64,000 nucleotides of DNA. Origin: Paulownia fortunei. Lineage: Eukaryota; Streptophyta; Magnoliopsida; Lamiales; Paulowniaceae. The notes below the pieces were generated by a model. The model was not told the DNA's origin and did not search any database. It worked only from the letters and a program-made list of their open reading frames with translations. Shown piece by piece: positions 48,440-59,451 of this stretch; position 1 is the stretch's first letter; every line of letters begins with the position of its first letter. A program made the translations under genes and the position numbers. The DNA lies in the NCBI GenBank assembly GCA_019321725.1, contig CM033107.1, forward strand, positions 18,653,445 through 18,717,444, given 5' to 3'.

Positions 48440-48785
48440 AAGGCGAATCCATCGATAGTGATAGGTAAACTCTTCATCCATGATACTCCAGTATTCATAC
48501 TATTTGATTCAGGAGCTACACATTCATTTGCGTCCACTGAGTATGTTAAGAGGCTGGGTAGGACACCTGACATAACAGAAATTAGTTACAATGTGACGAT
48601 TCCTTTTGGAGACTCAAAGTAGACAAATCAGATTTTGAAAGCTTGTGCCATTCCTATTGAAGATAGAGAACTATATGTTGATCTGATTGTATTGGCTATG
48701 AATGACTATGACATAATTTTGGGCATGAACTAGTTATCAAAGTACTGTGCTACCATAGATTTTCAGAAAAAGATAGTGACATTCC
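48440..48785 (+). pseudogene. Element 2 protease, cut by the copia insertion
   Basis: FILFDSGATHSFASTEYVKR keeps the D-S-G active site (about 48496-48555). NVTIPFGDSK and DRELYVDLIVLAMNDYDIIL follow; a stop replaces Trp in the expected GMNWLSKY. The frame ends at KKIVTFL where the copia element begins at 48786, and the continuation is found at about 55995 (PFMFVRIMKNFIF). Confidence 0.85.
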
Positions 48786-50520
48786 TGTTGGGTTCGCGCG
48801 ATCCCGAAAAACGTATACGCAACGGAATTTAAAAATTTTCAAAAACATAAATATACATTACATCACATGTAATTAAAATAAATCCCGAAACCTTTTTACG
48901 ATTACTCAGTTGTGCGTTTTCTGATAGTTAAAATAAGAAAGTTTTAGAAACTCTTACATTGATTTGCACTCCGGCTGAAGTAGGGATTGAAACGATTCAA
49001 ATCGTTATCCCTGCTTGAAAGTATCTCCATGTTCTTCAATTTAAAACCCCTTTGATTGAAATCTGATTCGCTTCTAGGATCCCAAATGTTATCCCTCTAA
49101 CGATATCCAAACTTTGGATGCCACTCGCAACTAAATCCTATGCTAGTAGTTTTTGATTCGATAATTCTATCCCATAATGATTTTGTTTGGAACAAGAACA
49201 TGCTAACAATTAGTGTTTTAGGTATTTAATTTAATTCTTAATTCAACAATTAAATCAAGAATTAAACTAGATAAAAGGTTGGTGAACTTTTGGGGATTGA
49301 AAGGAAAGGAGGGACGAATTTTTTGGGATGAAAGAAAACTATTTTTCATCTCACAAATCTGCAAATAAATTCCCCATAAAAATATCCAAGAAGATTGTCA
49401 ATCAAGACTATCACAAGTTCTTACTATATAGGACTCTTCTTCCTTTCTTATCTCCAACTCTTTTGATAAGTTTTCTTATCCCATAAGGACTTTTATTTTT
49501 TCTTATTACCTCATAGAAATTGAATTCTCAATTCAACTTCCTCTAGGAATTGAATTCCCAATCCAATTTCCTAATGGGCTTCCTACAAGCCCACACCTAA
49601 TGGGACTAGGCCTAAATAATCAATTAGGCTCTACTTTAATTAATCCAATCAATTAAATTAATTCATTTAATTAATTAGGTCCATCTTACTTAATTGATCC
49701 AATCAATTAATTAAATGTTCCAATTGGGCTTTCTAATCTAACTAGGTCCAATCAATTAATCTAATTAATTAATTGAATTAATTCCACACTTGAATTAATT
49801 TAACCCCATTAATTAATCATATTAATTAATTTAATCCAACACTTGTATTAATTTCTAGGCTAGAAATGGAATTATCCAAGTTTTGTGTGTGACCCCTTAG
49901 GTTCACTTTAAACTAGCCGTGTGCTCACAACTCTTATGACTTAGTTGAACAATTATTTGTTCTGATTAATTAATCCAATTAATTAATTATCTTGAAATTA
50001 ACTCATTAATTCCAAGAACCCATAAGACATGGAAAGCATCTAGCAATGCATCATGACTCCTAGTCTAAGGTGAATGTGTGAACCTATTTCAATTACGAAT
50101 AACATGCAAGTACAGTCCTTCCGTCATCTAATCTCCCGATTGAGCCTAGGGCATGGATATTGAGTCGAAACCCTATTAACTCAATAACTATGTTTCCATT
50201 CCTAGTAGCTTGACTCGATAATGAATAATTAGAAAACCCCACATCTAATTTTCACCAACCTTGGCTAAGGATTTTAGAGTCAAGTACAGTGAAACACATA
50301 GGAGATTCACTTATTCATTTAGATAGGTGACGGATCCTTTGTTGGCCACTCATTAATCTCCATATATGAAGATGTTACACCCAATATAAATCCCTTGTGA
50401 TTGTCATGCAATTGGAAAATATATCAAAGTACAACATGTCATGCACAAGGTTACCATGGTGCCTCAAGTCCAAGGACTAATTCTTGCACTATCGTAAAGA
50501 GAAAATTCCTACTCAACCAT
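48786..50520 (-). mobile_element. Copia LTR, outer part, with true terminus
   Basis: The plus-strand text TGTTGGGTTCGCGCGATCCC is, on the minus strand, an LTR end (CGCGAACCCAACA). 49985-50495 matches 54681-55185 (GAAATTAACTCATTAATTCC, GGACTAATTCTTGCACTAT). Dense TTAATTAATT runs occur at 49620-50000. The last ~400 bases of the U3 start (the equivalent of 55205-55606) are missing at 50520. Confidence 0.75.
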
Positions 50521-50541
50521 AGAAAATTCCTACTCAACCAT
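50500..50541. repeat. 21-bp direct duplication at an internal junction
   Basis: The 21-mer beginning AGAAAATTCCTACTC occurs at 50500-50520 and again at 50521-50541, just where LTR sequence meets RT sequence. Such a short tandem repeat at a junction is typical filler from end joining. Confidence 0.85.
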
Positions 50542-50542
50542 A

Positions 50543-51660
50543 GATGAAGCATCTAAGTTTCAGTTCTCCATAACCGAACTCCAAAAAGAAATCCTTAGTG
50601 CTTCATAAGTACTAAAGATCGTCTTTACGGCTTCTAAAGCTTTTCGCATCAAATTGATTGATATTTTGCTCGTAACACTTAGAGCATTTCTAATATCAAA
50701 TCATGTACATAGATTTGCATATTTTATGCTTTCTTTCAAGGATGCATAAAACATGTGAGTCATTATTTCTCTTTCATTCAAAAGTCTTTGGGGACGAGGA
50801 ATTCGAAAGAAAAATTCTATGACTCATAAACAAGAATCTCTCCTAGGATTCATCCATGCTAAACCTTTTAGCATCTAATCTATGTACTTGGATTTAGGAT
50901 AGTCCAAGCATCCTTTCAGATCTATCTCCATAAATCTCAATCCCCAATCCCTAGGATACTTATCCCAAATCTCTCTTGGAGAACTTTGTAGATGACAAAT
51001 CTTAGTCGACTGCAACATTTCTATATCATCTCTATGAGTAAAATGTCATCAACGTAAAACACAAGAATCATCACCATACTCCACTAACCCTCTTGTACAC
51101 ATATAGCTCATTCGCATTCCTAAGAAAATCAAACCATTTGATTGCTTTAGAGAATTGAATGTTCCATATTCGGAAAATTTATTTTGAGTTCTTAACAGAT
51201 CTCAAAAGCTCACAAACTTTTTGCTTACGTTTGTTTGATATGAAGACCTCAGACCACTTAACTTATTTCCCTTTCTCAATACCCCCTTATTGAGAAAGAC
51301 GGTCTTCATATCCCTTTGTCATATCTAGTAGTCGTAATACCTAGATATAACTAGCATACTCTGAATGGACTTTAGCATCACATCTGGTAAAAGGTATCCT
51401 TAATAGTCAACACCTTGACTATGAGCGTAACACTTTGCTACCAGTCATGCCTTTATAGGTCACCACCTCCCCATGTTCTTCAATTTATATTTACAGACCT
51501 ATTTATAGCTAATGGGAACCATTCCTACTAACGGGTCCACCAAGGTCAAACCTTGTTAGAGTACATAGAGTCCATTTTGGATTGCATGGCATTTTGCCAA
51601 TTTTTGAATTGATGTTATACATTATTACTCCTTAATTAGATCAATATTTAAAAAGGAGAT
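50543..51660 (-). pseudogene. Nested copia reverse transcriptase
   Basis: On the minus strand: SMYSNKV (about 51570), VDY-type and MLKSIQS-like pieces, then a run of short frames, LYVYKRVSGV-like text, and the catalytic box FYVDDIL (51040-51060) followed by IEMLQS-type and GLRFMEIDLKGCLDY-like text. It is homologous to the array RT at 1380-1900. RNase H that should follow is absent here and lies instead at 55621-55994. Many stops. Confidence 0.75.
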
Positions 51661-53010
51661 CCTCATTGTTGCTCTCTAGCAATAGACTCTTATCGTATAA
51701 GTAGCCCCGAGATCCTTTTAGATCTCATTAGAGGTTGTGTACTAGAAGTTTTAGTAATTTATTCATACACCATTGCTACTTGTGAGACAAACTGTGGTTC
51801 TTGAACTGTTTCAAGTTCTATGATCTAGCAATTTCTATCTAATAGAAATTTCTTCTTCTTAAGAAGGTGGTATCCCTAGAAAACAAACTCTTTTGTTCTT
51901 AGGAACCATAGAAATGGTATTCTTTAGATTCATTTAGATACCCCACAAATTTGCATAAGCTGGATTCACATCCATCATATCTCCCATTTACTGCTTTAAA
52001 GAAGCAGGCCCATTTATACCTTTAGGTATATATACGAGGGGTCTTTTACCACATCATATCACATATGATGTTTTTGAGCACCGATTTAGATGACATCCTT
52101 ACTTGATAAGAATATCATTGATTCTAGGGTGAATTCCCAGAATGAATGAGGAAATAAGTGAAACTCAACTTGGATTCACTTAAAGTGAGAATCTAATTCT
52201 CCGTTTGATAATCAAGAACTTACCACCTTAGTATTCTCTTCATCGATCACATCGATTGATTTAATATTTTGGCCGATTTAATTCTCTACTTCATGTCTAA
52301 ATTCTTTGAACCCTTCAAAGGATCTTAGAATAATGAAGTAAGAATAGTTCGCTTGTACACTAACACTTAGTGGACTGCTTACATTCCTTTGGATCATATC
52401 CAAAGGTATGGTTTGCTCCATTTGTCCCACAAATGGTGATTTGGTCATGTTTTCCTAAAGATAAGATTTACAAGTTGGCACCTCATGCAAGTCCAAAAGG
52501 TCAAGCAAATGTACGATCTTTTGAACTCTTTCTTTAGAGATATGACGTAATCTAACTAACCACAAGTATGCACTGTTTTGATTATCTAATTCTTAGATTA
52601 CTTTGTTGATTATGTAGCATGGAATGTTGGGATTGTATAGTTCATTTGTCAATGTAGCAAAGACAATTAACTAATACTATCCTAATTCCATCCAAAGTTA
52701 AGTGGATCATTCCTATAGCCAATAAAGCAACATTTACTTTATTCTCAAACTTAAGGATCGTCCTTTATCTTAGTCTCCATTTTTCTTGTCATCCACTGCA
52801 ACCCCTTAAAAAGATGGGATCATATCCGATATCCAATATCCAAGAAAAAATTTATCAACCTTAATGGTTGATATCAACAATGTATAAACTTGAATTAGAA
52901 CCCCTTCTAATTCAACTAAGCAAGTCAATACTTGTGTTTCCTCTTTCTATGCCCTAAATATCCACAATGGTGACAAACATCTATATTGAGCTGGTAAGTT
53001 TGTCTGTTTG
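51661..53010 (-). pseudogene. Nested copia gag end, protease and integrase relics
   Basis: Minus order from the right: a decayed zinc knuckle (VTIVDI/HCGYLGH near 52960), protease-like text, then integrase pieces LRHISKERVQKIVHLLDLLD, TKSPFVGQMEQ, YSYFIILRSFEGFKEFRHEV, FGYLNES/CKFVGYLNESKEYHFYG and FLRRRNFY. These are the usual landmarks of plant copia pol, shared with the plus copia at 63130-64000. Large parts (most of gag and much of the integrase core) are deleted. Confidence 0.7.
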
Positions 53011-54060
53011 TCTAGATTATCCTATGTGGAATTACTAGCAATAACCATTATCCTATGCGAGGCAGAAATTTAAGCATTCATTTAATTAATATTCATTTAT
53101 AATATGGTCTTTACTCATAAATGTCTCCCACTATTTTATTCTAATCCCATCACCCTTTAGATGGAAATTTGAGAAATCTAATTTCTTAGTGGGCTTGAAG
53201 TCCAACTAGCCTTGTCATACACCCTAATTTTATGAGCCCATATAACAAAACTAAAAGGTAGCTAACAACATTAACAATTGCATCCCCATGCAACCCTCAA
53301 GCTATTTTGCCTTACCTCTTCCCATACACCCCAATTTTATGAGCTTATATGGTACTAAGTGTCAAACATTACCCATCAAACATCTATGTAGATGGAGCAT
53401 CTAAATGTTCCATGACTCATGGCCAACAATAAAGATGAGTCCACCCCATGGGCATCTCAATGCTTAGTAGTGGTCACAGCTTGCCTACACTTAGCACATC
53501 CCACGACTCATGGCCAACAGACCAAATGTGGTAGTGTATCGACATGCCACTACTTTTGATGGAAGGCATGGATGATTGGGTCCTACCCAATATTGCCCAT
53601 TTATGCTTGATGTCGAACTAATAAAGGTTCTCAACTTGAAACATTTTCAAGTGAGGGTCATACTAGATTTATTATACAAGGTCTCATCGTTTTCTTTTCT
53701 TGTTTATTTAATGTTCACTATCCTAATGATGACAAGCATACATCATAAGGAAGCATTAAATAAACACAACATGTATCATATACATCCTAAAATAAATAGA
53801 TGATCATGAGCCTTTAACCCTATGCGATCCACTTAAGCCAAAGTAGATCTAGGTCAATCTAAGGGTGATAATTAAAATACAAATAGACATATCTATTATA
53901 TAAATATACCCCACATATTCATGGGCCTTGTATCCTCACTTTTCCTCCGTCTTCATTCAATTTTCTAGTAATATCCGCCAAATTACAAAAAAGATTAACC
54001 TCACCGCCTAATTCTACTCTCATTACATTTGCTAAAATTACAAGAAACCTTGGAACAATT
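53011..54060 (-). mobile_element. Copia 5' untranslated leader (minus)
   Basis: 53080-53235 is the reverse of the leader at 61680-61860 (GGGCTCATAAAATT, AAGCCCA, GGGTGATGG, CTGCCTCG in order). 53540-54030 is the module also found in each array unit and, inverted, at 22310-22925. GCTCATAAAATTGGGGTGTA occurs twice in minus sense (near 53340 and 53230), an internal duplication. There is no long coding frame. Confidence 0.7.
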
Positions 54061-54424
54061 CCAAGGGGAGATATATAGGAGGGAGATAGAAGTAAATCAA
54101 GAATAAAACAGAGAAAGGTGACACTCGTAGGCCTCATTTTAATTAAAACTAAAAAATAACCAATTATGCATAAAATTAAACCAATCACATTGGCCTAAGC
54201 TCCATGATAATCCAACTAGCATGCTTAACATAAATCATCACATGATAATGAAAATATATAAATTTATCGATTATGTTATGTGTAATTTCTTTCAAATTTG
54301 GGATTTTTATGAAAAATAATTTTTCAAAAATTAAAATTAACATTTAATTTGAAAATAAAAAATCATAAACTTCACGTAATAATTACGTAATGAGGTGGGA
54401 TGGACAATAATTCAACAAGGCTGC
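54061..54424. other. AT-rich spacer, probable LTR relic
   Basis: Lies between the copia leader and the GC-rich patch. It probably belongs to the gypsy LTR relic whose start is at 54679, but no terminus was found on this side. Confidence 0.35.
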
Positions 54425-54645
54425 TGCCCGTCGAGTGGCTGGGCAGACCACCCGTCGGGCGGCTAGGCACTCACATATCGGGTGGCTGGGCGCCAGCAAG
54501 TCGGGTGCCGACTGGCCACCCGATGCCCGCACGTCGAGTGCTGGCTGCCTACCCGACGTCACACGTCGGGTAAGAATGGGCGACCCGGTGCCCGATATCG
54601 GGTGGCCGGCAGCCCACCCGACATCACACGTCGAGTGGCTGGCTA
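54425..54645. repeat. CpG-rich degenerate repeat with palindromes
   Basis: Variants of CGTCGGGTGGCTGGC and its complement GCCACCCGACG recur about ten times in 220 bases, on both strands, so many stem-loops are possible (for example GGCCACCCGA near 54514 with TCGGGTGGCC near 54598). GC content is far above the rest of the window. The two overlapping frames through it (118 and 74 codons) are a by-product of the composition. Confidence 0.8.
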
Positions 54646-54679
54646 GCAAATATGAGTAGTAAGAGGCTCGGGTATCACA
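54646..54679 (-). mobile_element. Gypsy LTR start relic
   Basis: The minus strand reads TGTGATACCCGAGCCTCTTA from 54679, the same start as the chromovirus LTRs at 28412, 35710 and 44645. To the right the copia LTR resumes at 54680. This identifies the GC-rich patch as the U3 beginning of a truncated LTR. Confidence 0.65.
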
Positions 54680-55606
54680 TTGTCTTGAAATTAACTCATT
54701 AATTCCAAGAACCCACAAGACATGGAAAGCATCTAGCAATACATCATGACTCCTAGTCTAAGGTGAATGTGTGAACTTATTTCAGTTACGAATAACATGC
54801 AAGTACGGTCCTTCTGTCATTTAATCTCCCGATTGAGTCTAGGGCATGGATATTGAGTCGAAACCCTATTAACTCAATAACTATGTTTCCATTCCTAGTA
54901 GCTTGACTCGATAATGAATAATTAGAAAACCCCACATCTAATTTTCACCAACCTTGTCCAAGGATTTTAGAGTCAAGTACAGTGAAACACATAGGAGATT
55001 CACCTATTCATCTAGATAGGTGACGGATCCTTTGTTGGCCACTCATTAATCTCCATACATGAAGATGTTACACCCAATATAAACCCCTTGTGATAGTCAT
55101 GCAATCGGAAAATATATCAAAAACATGTCATGCACAAGGTTATCATGGTGCCTCAAGTCCAAGGACTAATTCTTGCACTATCATAACGAGATAATTCCCA
55201 TTCGACAATAGAATATTTTCAATTGGGAATTTTCAGGTGGGATTGTTCAGTGTACTTGTTCCCAACAAGCACCTGCATACATGCACAAGTATCTCCACAC
55301 CAATACCTATGGAACGAGGCATCCTCCTTTCGAGCTTGCATCGTATGCGCAAGTTTCAATAGGATCAATGATGTCCCATCTCATTAATTCTTAACTTGGA
55401 ACATTTTAAGATTACAGCCTTAGAGGCATATTCCACGATCACCTTCATATGCGCAACCATACCCCATAGCTATGTGTGATCTAAGGACTTTATCTAATTC
55501 TTATGATGAATTTAAGATAAAGTATGATATTAATATAAATAAGAATGATTCGTAAAAGTATAAGAACGACCAAAATAATTGGCATGTCGGGTACTACTCT
55601 AACAAT
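54680..55606 (-). mobile_element. Copia LTR, U3-side part
   Basis: Ends in CTCTAACA at 55606, which on the minus strand is the LTR start TGTTAGAG directly after the PPT. It is collinear with 49985-50495 over its left half. Truncated at 54680 by the gypsy LTR relic. Confidence 0.75.
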
Positions 55607-55620
55607 CTCCCACTTGCCAT
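55607..55620 (-). other. Copia polypurine tract
   Basis: ATCTCCCACTTGCC reads GGCAAGTGGGAGAT on the minus strand, immediately before the LTR start. It is the typical plant copia PPT and fixes the orientation. Confidence 0.85.
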
Positions 55621-55994
55621 AGAGATAATTGCCCTCGTATTAAAGCTCATCTTCTGAAGATGTCCTTCAAATACTTATCTAAAGGGTTAAAACAGTGGGT
55701 CTGCTATATTTTCTGCCGAGGCAAATCTTTCCACGCTGATGTTGCCTCTACCAATGATTTTCATAACTAGGGTATCGCTAATCTATTTCTGCTTGGATCC
55801 TTTGATGAGACCTTGGCTTCATTGGTTGTGCAATAGCCCTCATTGTTATCGCAGTACTCCAGTACTCAATCAACAATGGTTGGAACTACATCGAACATTT
55901 AGATTAAGTTCCTTATCCAAACAATCCATTTTTGCAACATCGTATGCCAAGATGTATTCAATCACAATGGTGGAATCCACGGTTGTTACAAGCT
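55621..55994 (-). pseudogene. Copia RNase H C-terminal fragment
   Basis: Minus strand: IIGRGNISVERFASAENIAD, then downstream positions ending in the PPT. Toward 55994 the text matches array positions 1010-1265 (GCTAATCTATTTCTGCTTGG, GTACTCCAGTACTCAATCAA on the plus strand; GATCCTTTGATGAGACC). It stops at AAGCT near 55994, where the gypsy protease frame resumes. Confidence 0.75.
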
Positions 55995-56925
55995 CCTTGA
56001 GAATAACCTTTTATGTTTGTTAGGATTATGAAAAACTTCATATTCCCACTAATATCAGTGCTGAAAGCATAATATTTGTTAGAAGCAGGTTGTGAGGGGT
56101 ATTTAGTCAGTGTTATGAGCATTGAAGAACAACACCATCCTACACTTAGTGAAGTACTAGTGGTTCTGGAATACCCTGAAGTATTTCTAGATGATTTTCT
56201 TGGGTTACCACTCGATCGTAAGATAGAGTTTGTTATTGACTTATAGTCGTGAACATCTCCAATCTCAAAATCCCCATATCGAATGGCTCCATCTGAGTTA
56301 AAGGATTTGAAGATACAATTACAGGAATTGCAGGAAAAATGTTTTATCAGACCTAGCTTTTCACTGTGGGGTGTGCCTATCCTATTTGTACGAAAGAAGG
56401 ATGGTACAATGAGATTTTGCATAGACTATCGAGAATTGAATAAGGTTATAATCAAGAATAAAATACCCATTACCTAGAATTGACAATTTATTCGATCAGC
56501 TCCAGGGTGCAGCAGTATTTTCAAAGATTGATTTACGATCTGGGTACCATCAATTAAAAATAAAAAAAGATGACATTTTGAAGACAACATTTCGCACGAG
56601 GTATGGACATTATGAATTTATGGTGATGCCATTTGGATTCACTAATGCCCCAACAGCCTTTATGGATCTGATGAATCAGGTATTTAGAGATTTTCTGGAT
56701 AAATTTGTTATTGTGTTTATAGATGACATCCTGATTTACTCCAAAACAAAGGAAGAGCATGTGACATATTTGAAAATGGTGTTAGAGGTTTTAAAGGTAA
56801 AACAATTACATGCTAAATTTAAGAAATGTGAATTATGGTTGGACCGAGTGGTATTCTTGGGATATATCATATCAGGGGCAAGAATATCAGTAGATCCAAG
56901 TAAAGTAGAAGCTATTAATAGCTAG
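55995..56925 (+). pseudogene. Element 2 protease end and reverse transcriptase
   Basis: PFMFVRIMKNFIFPLISVLK and SIEEQHHPTLSEVLVV lead into [42 protein letters not shown] (56283-56477), [80 protein letters not shown] (56578-56925). The FIDD catalytic box and VMPFG motif are intact. A one-base shift near 56475 and a few stops before 56283 break the frame. It would copy element RNA into DNA. Confidence 0.9.
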
Positions 56926-57540
56926 TTACAACCTACAAATCCTTTAGAAGTACGTAAATTTCTTGGTTTGGCTGGATACTACCGTAGATTTGTAGAAGGA
57001 TTTTCCAAGGTTGCTTCCCTTTAACACAGTTAACACGAAAGAGTATAACATTTAAATAGACAGAGACATGTGAGCAAAGTTTCCAAGAATTGAAGAAGAG
57101 GTTGACATCAGCACCCATTCTTTCAATTCCATCAGGTACTGGAGGCTTTGTAGTTTACATTGATGCCTCGAAGAATGGCTTGGGATGTGTACTGATGCAA
57201 AATGGGAAAGTGATTGCATATGCATCGAGGCAGCTGAAAGAAATTACCCAGCACATAATTTGGAGCTTGCTGCAGTAGTATTTGGATTGAAGATATGGAG
57301 GCACTATTTATGTGGGGAGCGATGTGAAATTTTTACAGATCACAAGAGCTTAAAATATTTCTTCACACAAAAAGAACTGAATATGCGACAACGAAGGTGG
57401 TTGGAGTTGGTAAAGGATTATGACTATGTTATCAACTACCATTTGGGTAAGGCTAATATGGTGGCAGATGCACTGAGCAGAAAATCAATACAAGGTACCA
57501 CAACTACTCTTTCTGTTCAGAGACCAAAGTTAATTAAATT
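56926..57540 (+). pseudogene. Element 2 RT connection and RNase H
   Basis: LEVRKFLGLAGYYRRFVEGF, then after a frame change [40 protein letters not shown] (57090-57278), and in the next frame [60 protein letters not shown] (57185-57544). Acidic residues of the RNase H site are present (IDAS, LEL, TDH, VADAL). The two overlapping frames show a single frameshift near 57240. Confidence 0.88.
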
Positions 57541-57699
57541 CTAGAAAATGAATGTGGAGATTGTATAATTGGGAAAAATGGAAATAAAGTTGGCAGCCTT
57601 GACACTCCAACGAACGTTAATTGATAAAATTCAACAGGGACAATAGGGGGATGAATATTTTACCAAGGTAAAGAAGGATATTGCTTCGGGGTACCGTCT

Positions 57700-58720
57700 A
57701 ATTTTAAAATATCCATGAATGGAGTGCTATAATTTAGGGAACGATTATATGTGCCCATTGTGGATAACATCAAAAAAGATATTCTTACAAGGCACATTCA
57801 ACACCTTATTCAATATATCTAGGAGCTACCAAAATGTATAGAGACTTGAAAATGCATTACTGGTGGCCAGGTATGAAAAGAGATATTGCACAGTACATAG
57901 ACCAATGTTTGACATGTCAGCAGATAAAAGCAGAACATCAAAGACCAGCGGGAACTTTGCAACCTCTGCTTGTTCCAGAATGGAAATGGGAAAGAATCAC
58001 TATAGACTTTGTGGCGGGTTTACCCAAAACCATGAAAGGTCATAATTCTATTTGGGTGATTGTAGACAGATTAACTAAATCAGCTCATTTTCTTCCCATT
58101 TGTTCAACCTATTCCATAGATCGATATGCACAAATATATATACAGGAAGTGGTTAGACTTCATGGTGTACCACTATCCATTACTTCTGATAGGGACTCAA
58201 GATTTTTATCTACCTTATGGAGAAGTCTACAGAGGGTTTGGGAACGCAACTATTTTTCAGTACTGCATATCATCCTCAGACTGATGGGCAATCTGAATGA
58301 ACAATACAAATCTTAGAATATATGCTTAGGGCCTGCATATTGGATTTTCAAGGACAGTGGAGCAGGTATCTACCTCTGGTAGAATTCTCATATAACAATA
58401 GTTATCAGGCTACAATTGGGATGGCTCCTTATGAAGCACTGTATGGCAGGAAATGCAGATCTCTAGTTCACTGAGATGAAGTAGGTGAAAAGAAACTTTT
58501 AGGGCCGGACATGATTCGGGAAATGACAGAGGCTGTGTTACAAATTCGAAAAAGAATGAAAACTGCCCAAAGTTGACAAAAAAGTTAAGCAAACCAAAGA
58601 AGGAGGATGTTAGAGTTTGTCAAAGGAGATCAAGTGTTTCTCAAGGTAGCTCCAATGAAAGGCATTATGCGGTTTGGGAAGAAAGGAAAGTTGAGTCCCA
58701 GATATACTGGTCCATTTCCT
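57700..58720 (+). pseudogene. Element 2 integrase
   Basis: MYRDLKMHYWWPGMKRDIAQ, CLTCQQIKAEHQRPAG (zinc-binding HHCC region, Cys pair intact), ITIDFVAGLPK (first Asp), VIVDRLTKSAHFLPICSTYS, LSITSDRDSRFLSTLW (second Asp), all in one 160-codon frame (57834-58316). The catalytic Glu region is frameshifted (DGQSERT-like text appears as [10 protein letters not shown]). Downstream [20 protein letters not shown] and later pieces occur in other frames. Not functional. Confidence 0.88.
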
Positions 58721-58859
58721 ATTATCTAAAGAGTAGGTGATGTTGCTCACAAACTTGATCTGCCTACATCAGTGTCTCAAGTACATAATATATTCCACAT
58801 ATCCATGTTGAGGAAGTATATTACAAATCCATCCACATTCTATGAAACGAACCAGTAGA

Positions 58860-59040
58860 GTTGAGATCAGACTTGAGTTACGAGGAAAGACCTGTCGAGA
58901 TTCTACTATAGGAGATAAAGCAACTTAGAAATAAGAAAATCCCATTAGTCAAGGTACTGTGGAGGGACTAGTCAATGGAAGAGGCTACATGGGAAAGAGA
59001 AGATGAAATGAGAGCCAAATACCCAGCGTTTTTTCGGTAA
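58860..59040 (+). pseudogene. Element 2 chromodomain remnant
   Basis: RSDLSYEERPVEILL, stop, EIKQLRNKKIPLVKVLWRD, stop, SMEEATWEREDEMRAKYPAF. This is the C-terminal chromodomain of chromovirus integrase, with the aromatic W residues of LWRD and ATWE kept. Two stops interrupt it. It is the clearest basis for calling these elements chromoviruses of the Tekay/Del type. Confidence 0.85.
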
Positions 59041-59067
59041 GCAAAATTTGGATGATAAAATTTTCAT

Positions 59068-59080
59068 AAGAAGGGAAGGA
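59068..59080 (+). other. Polypurine tract of element 2
   Basis: AAGAAGGGAAGGA directly precedes the 3' LTR start TGTAATAC. Confidence 0.88.
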
Positions 59081-59398
59081 TGTAATACTCAAACCTCGCG
59101 CTACTCACCTGCCCAATATAGTTCATGCATTTTATGCCATGTATGTGTCATTTGCATTTTAATTGATATTTCATAATGCATTATATTTTATATGGCATTT
59201 TAATAATTAAACTTTTAAAGTTGTCATCGATATTAGTTTTTAAATTCTTTAACCTAATTGGTTAAGTTGGTACTAAGATATGAGAATTTAGGTGACAACT
59301 ATCAGATAACATTATGATACATGTAAGTGAAAGGTGGCATCGTTGTGTTTATCGGTGTAGGATAAAATATGCAAATAAATTAAATAGGGATAAAATAG

Positions 59399-59451
<53 letters not shown>

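Larger units (their letters stand above)
48786..55994 (-). mobile_element. Nested Ty1/copia insertion with permuted order
   Basis: Minus-sense order from the right: RNase H C-terminus (55994-55621), PPT, LTR start (55606), LTR relic and GC-rich patch, 5' leader (54060-53060), zinc-knuckle/integrase relics (53010-51661), RT (51660-50543), then an LTR piece that ends at the true terminus 48786. The left edge is a proper LTR end, but the right edge lies inside RNase H, so this is not a simple integration. The RT at 50543 and RNase H at 55994 would be adjacent neighbours in a normal copia element (as they are in the 547-5842 array), apart from ~85 missing bases. Confidence 0.7.

Noticed and set aside
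54383..54739. 118-codon minus-strand ORF with Arg/Pro/Ala-rich composition as a gene
   Set aside because: It is produced by the CpG-rich repeat, overlaps another frame of similar length on the plus strand, and contains an LTR terminus.
56042..56046. ATTCC at 48781-48785 and 56042-56046 as the target duplication of the nested copia
   Set aside because: The gypsy protease frame already resumes near 55995, about 45 bases before the second ATTCC, and the preceding bases are not a copia LTR end. The match is probably chance.
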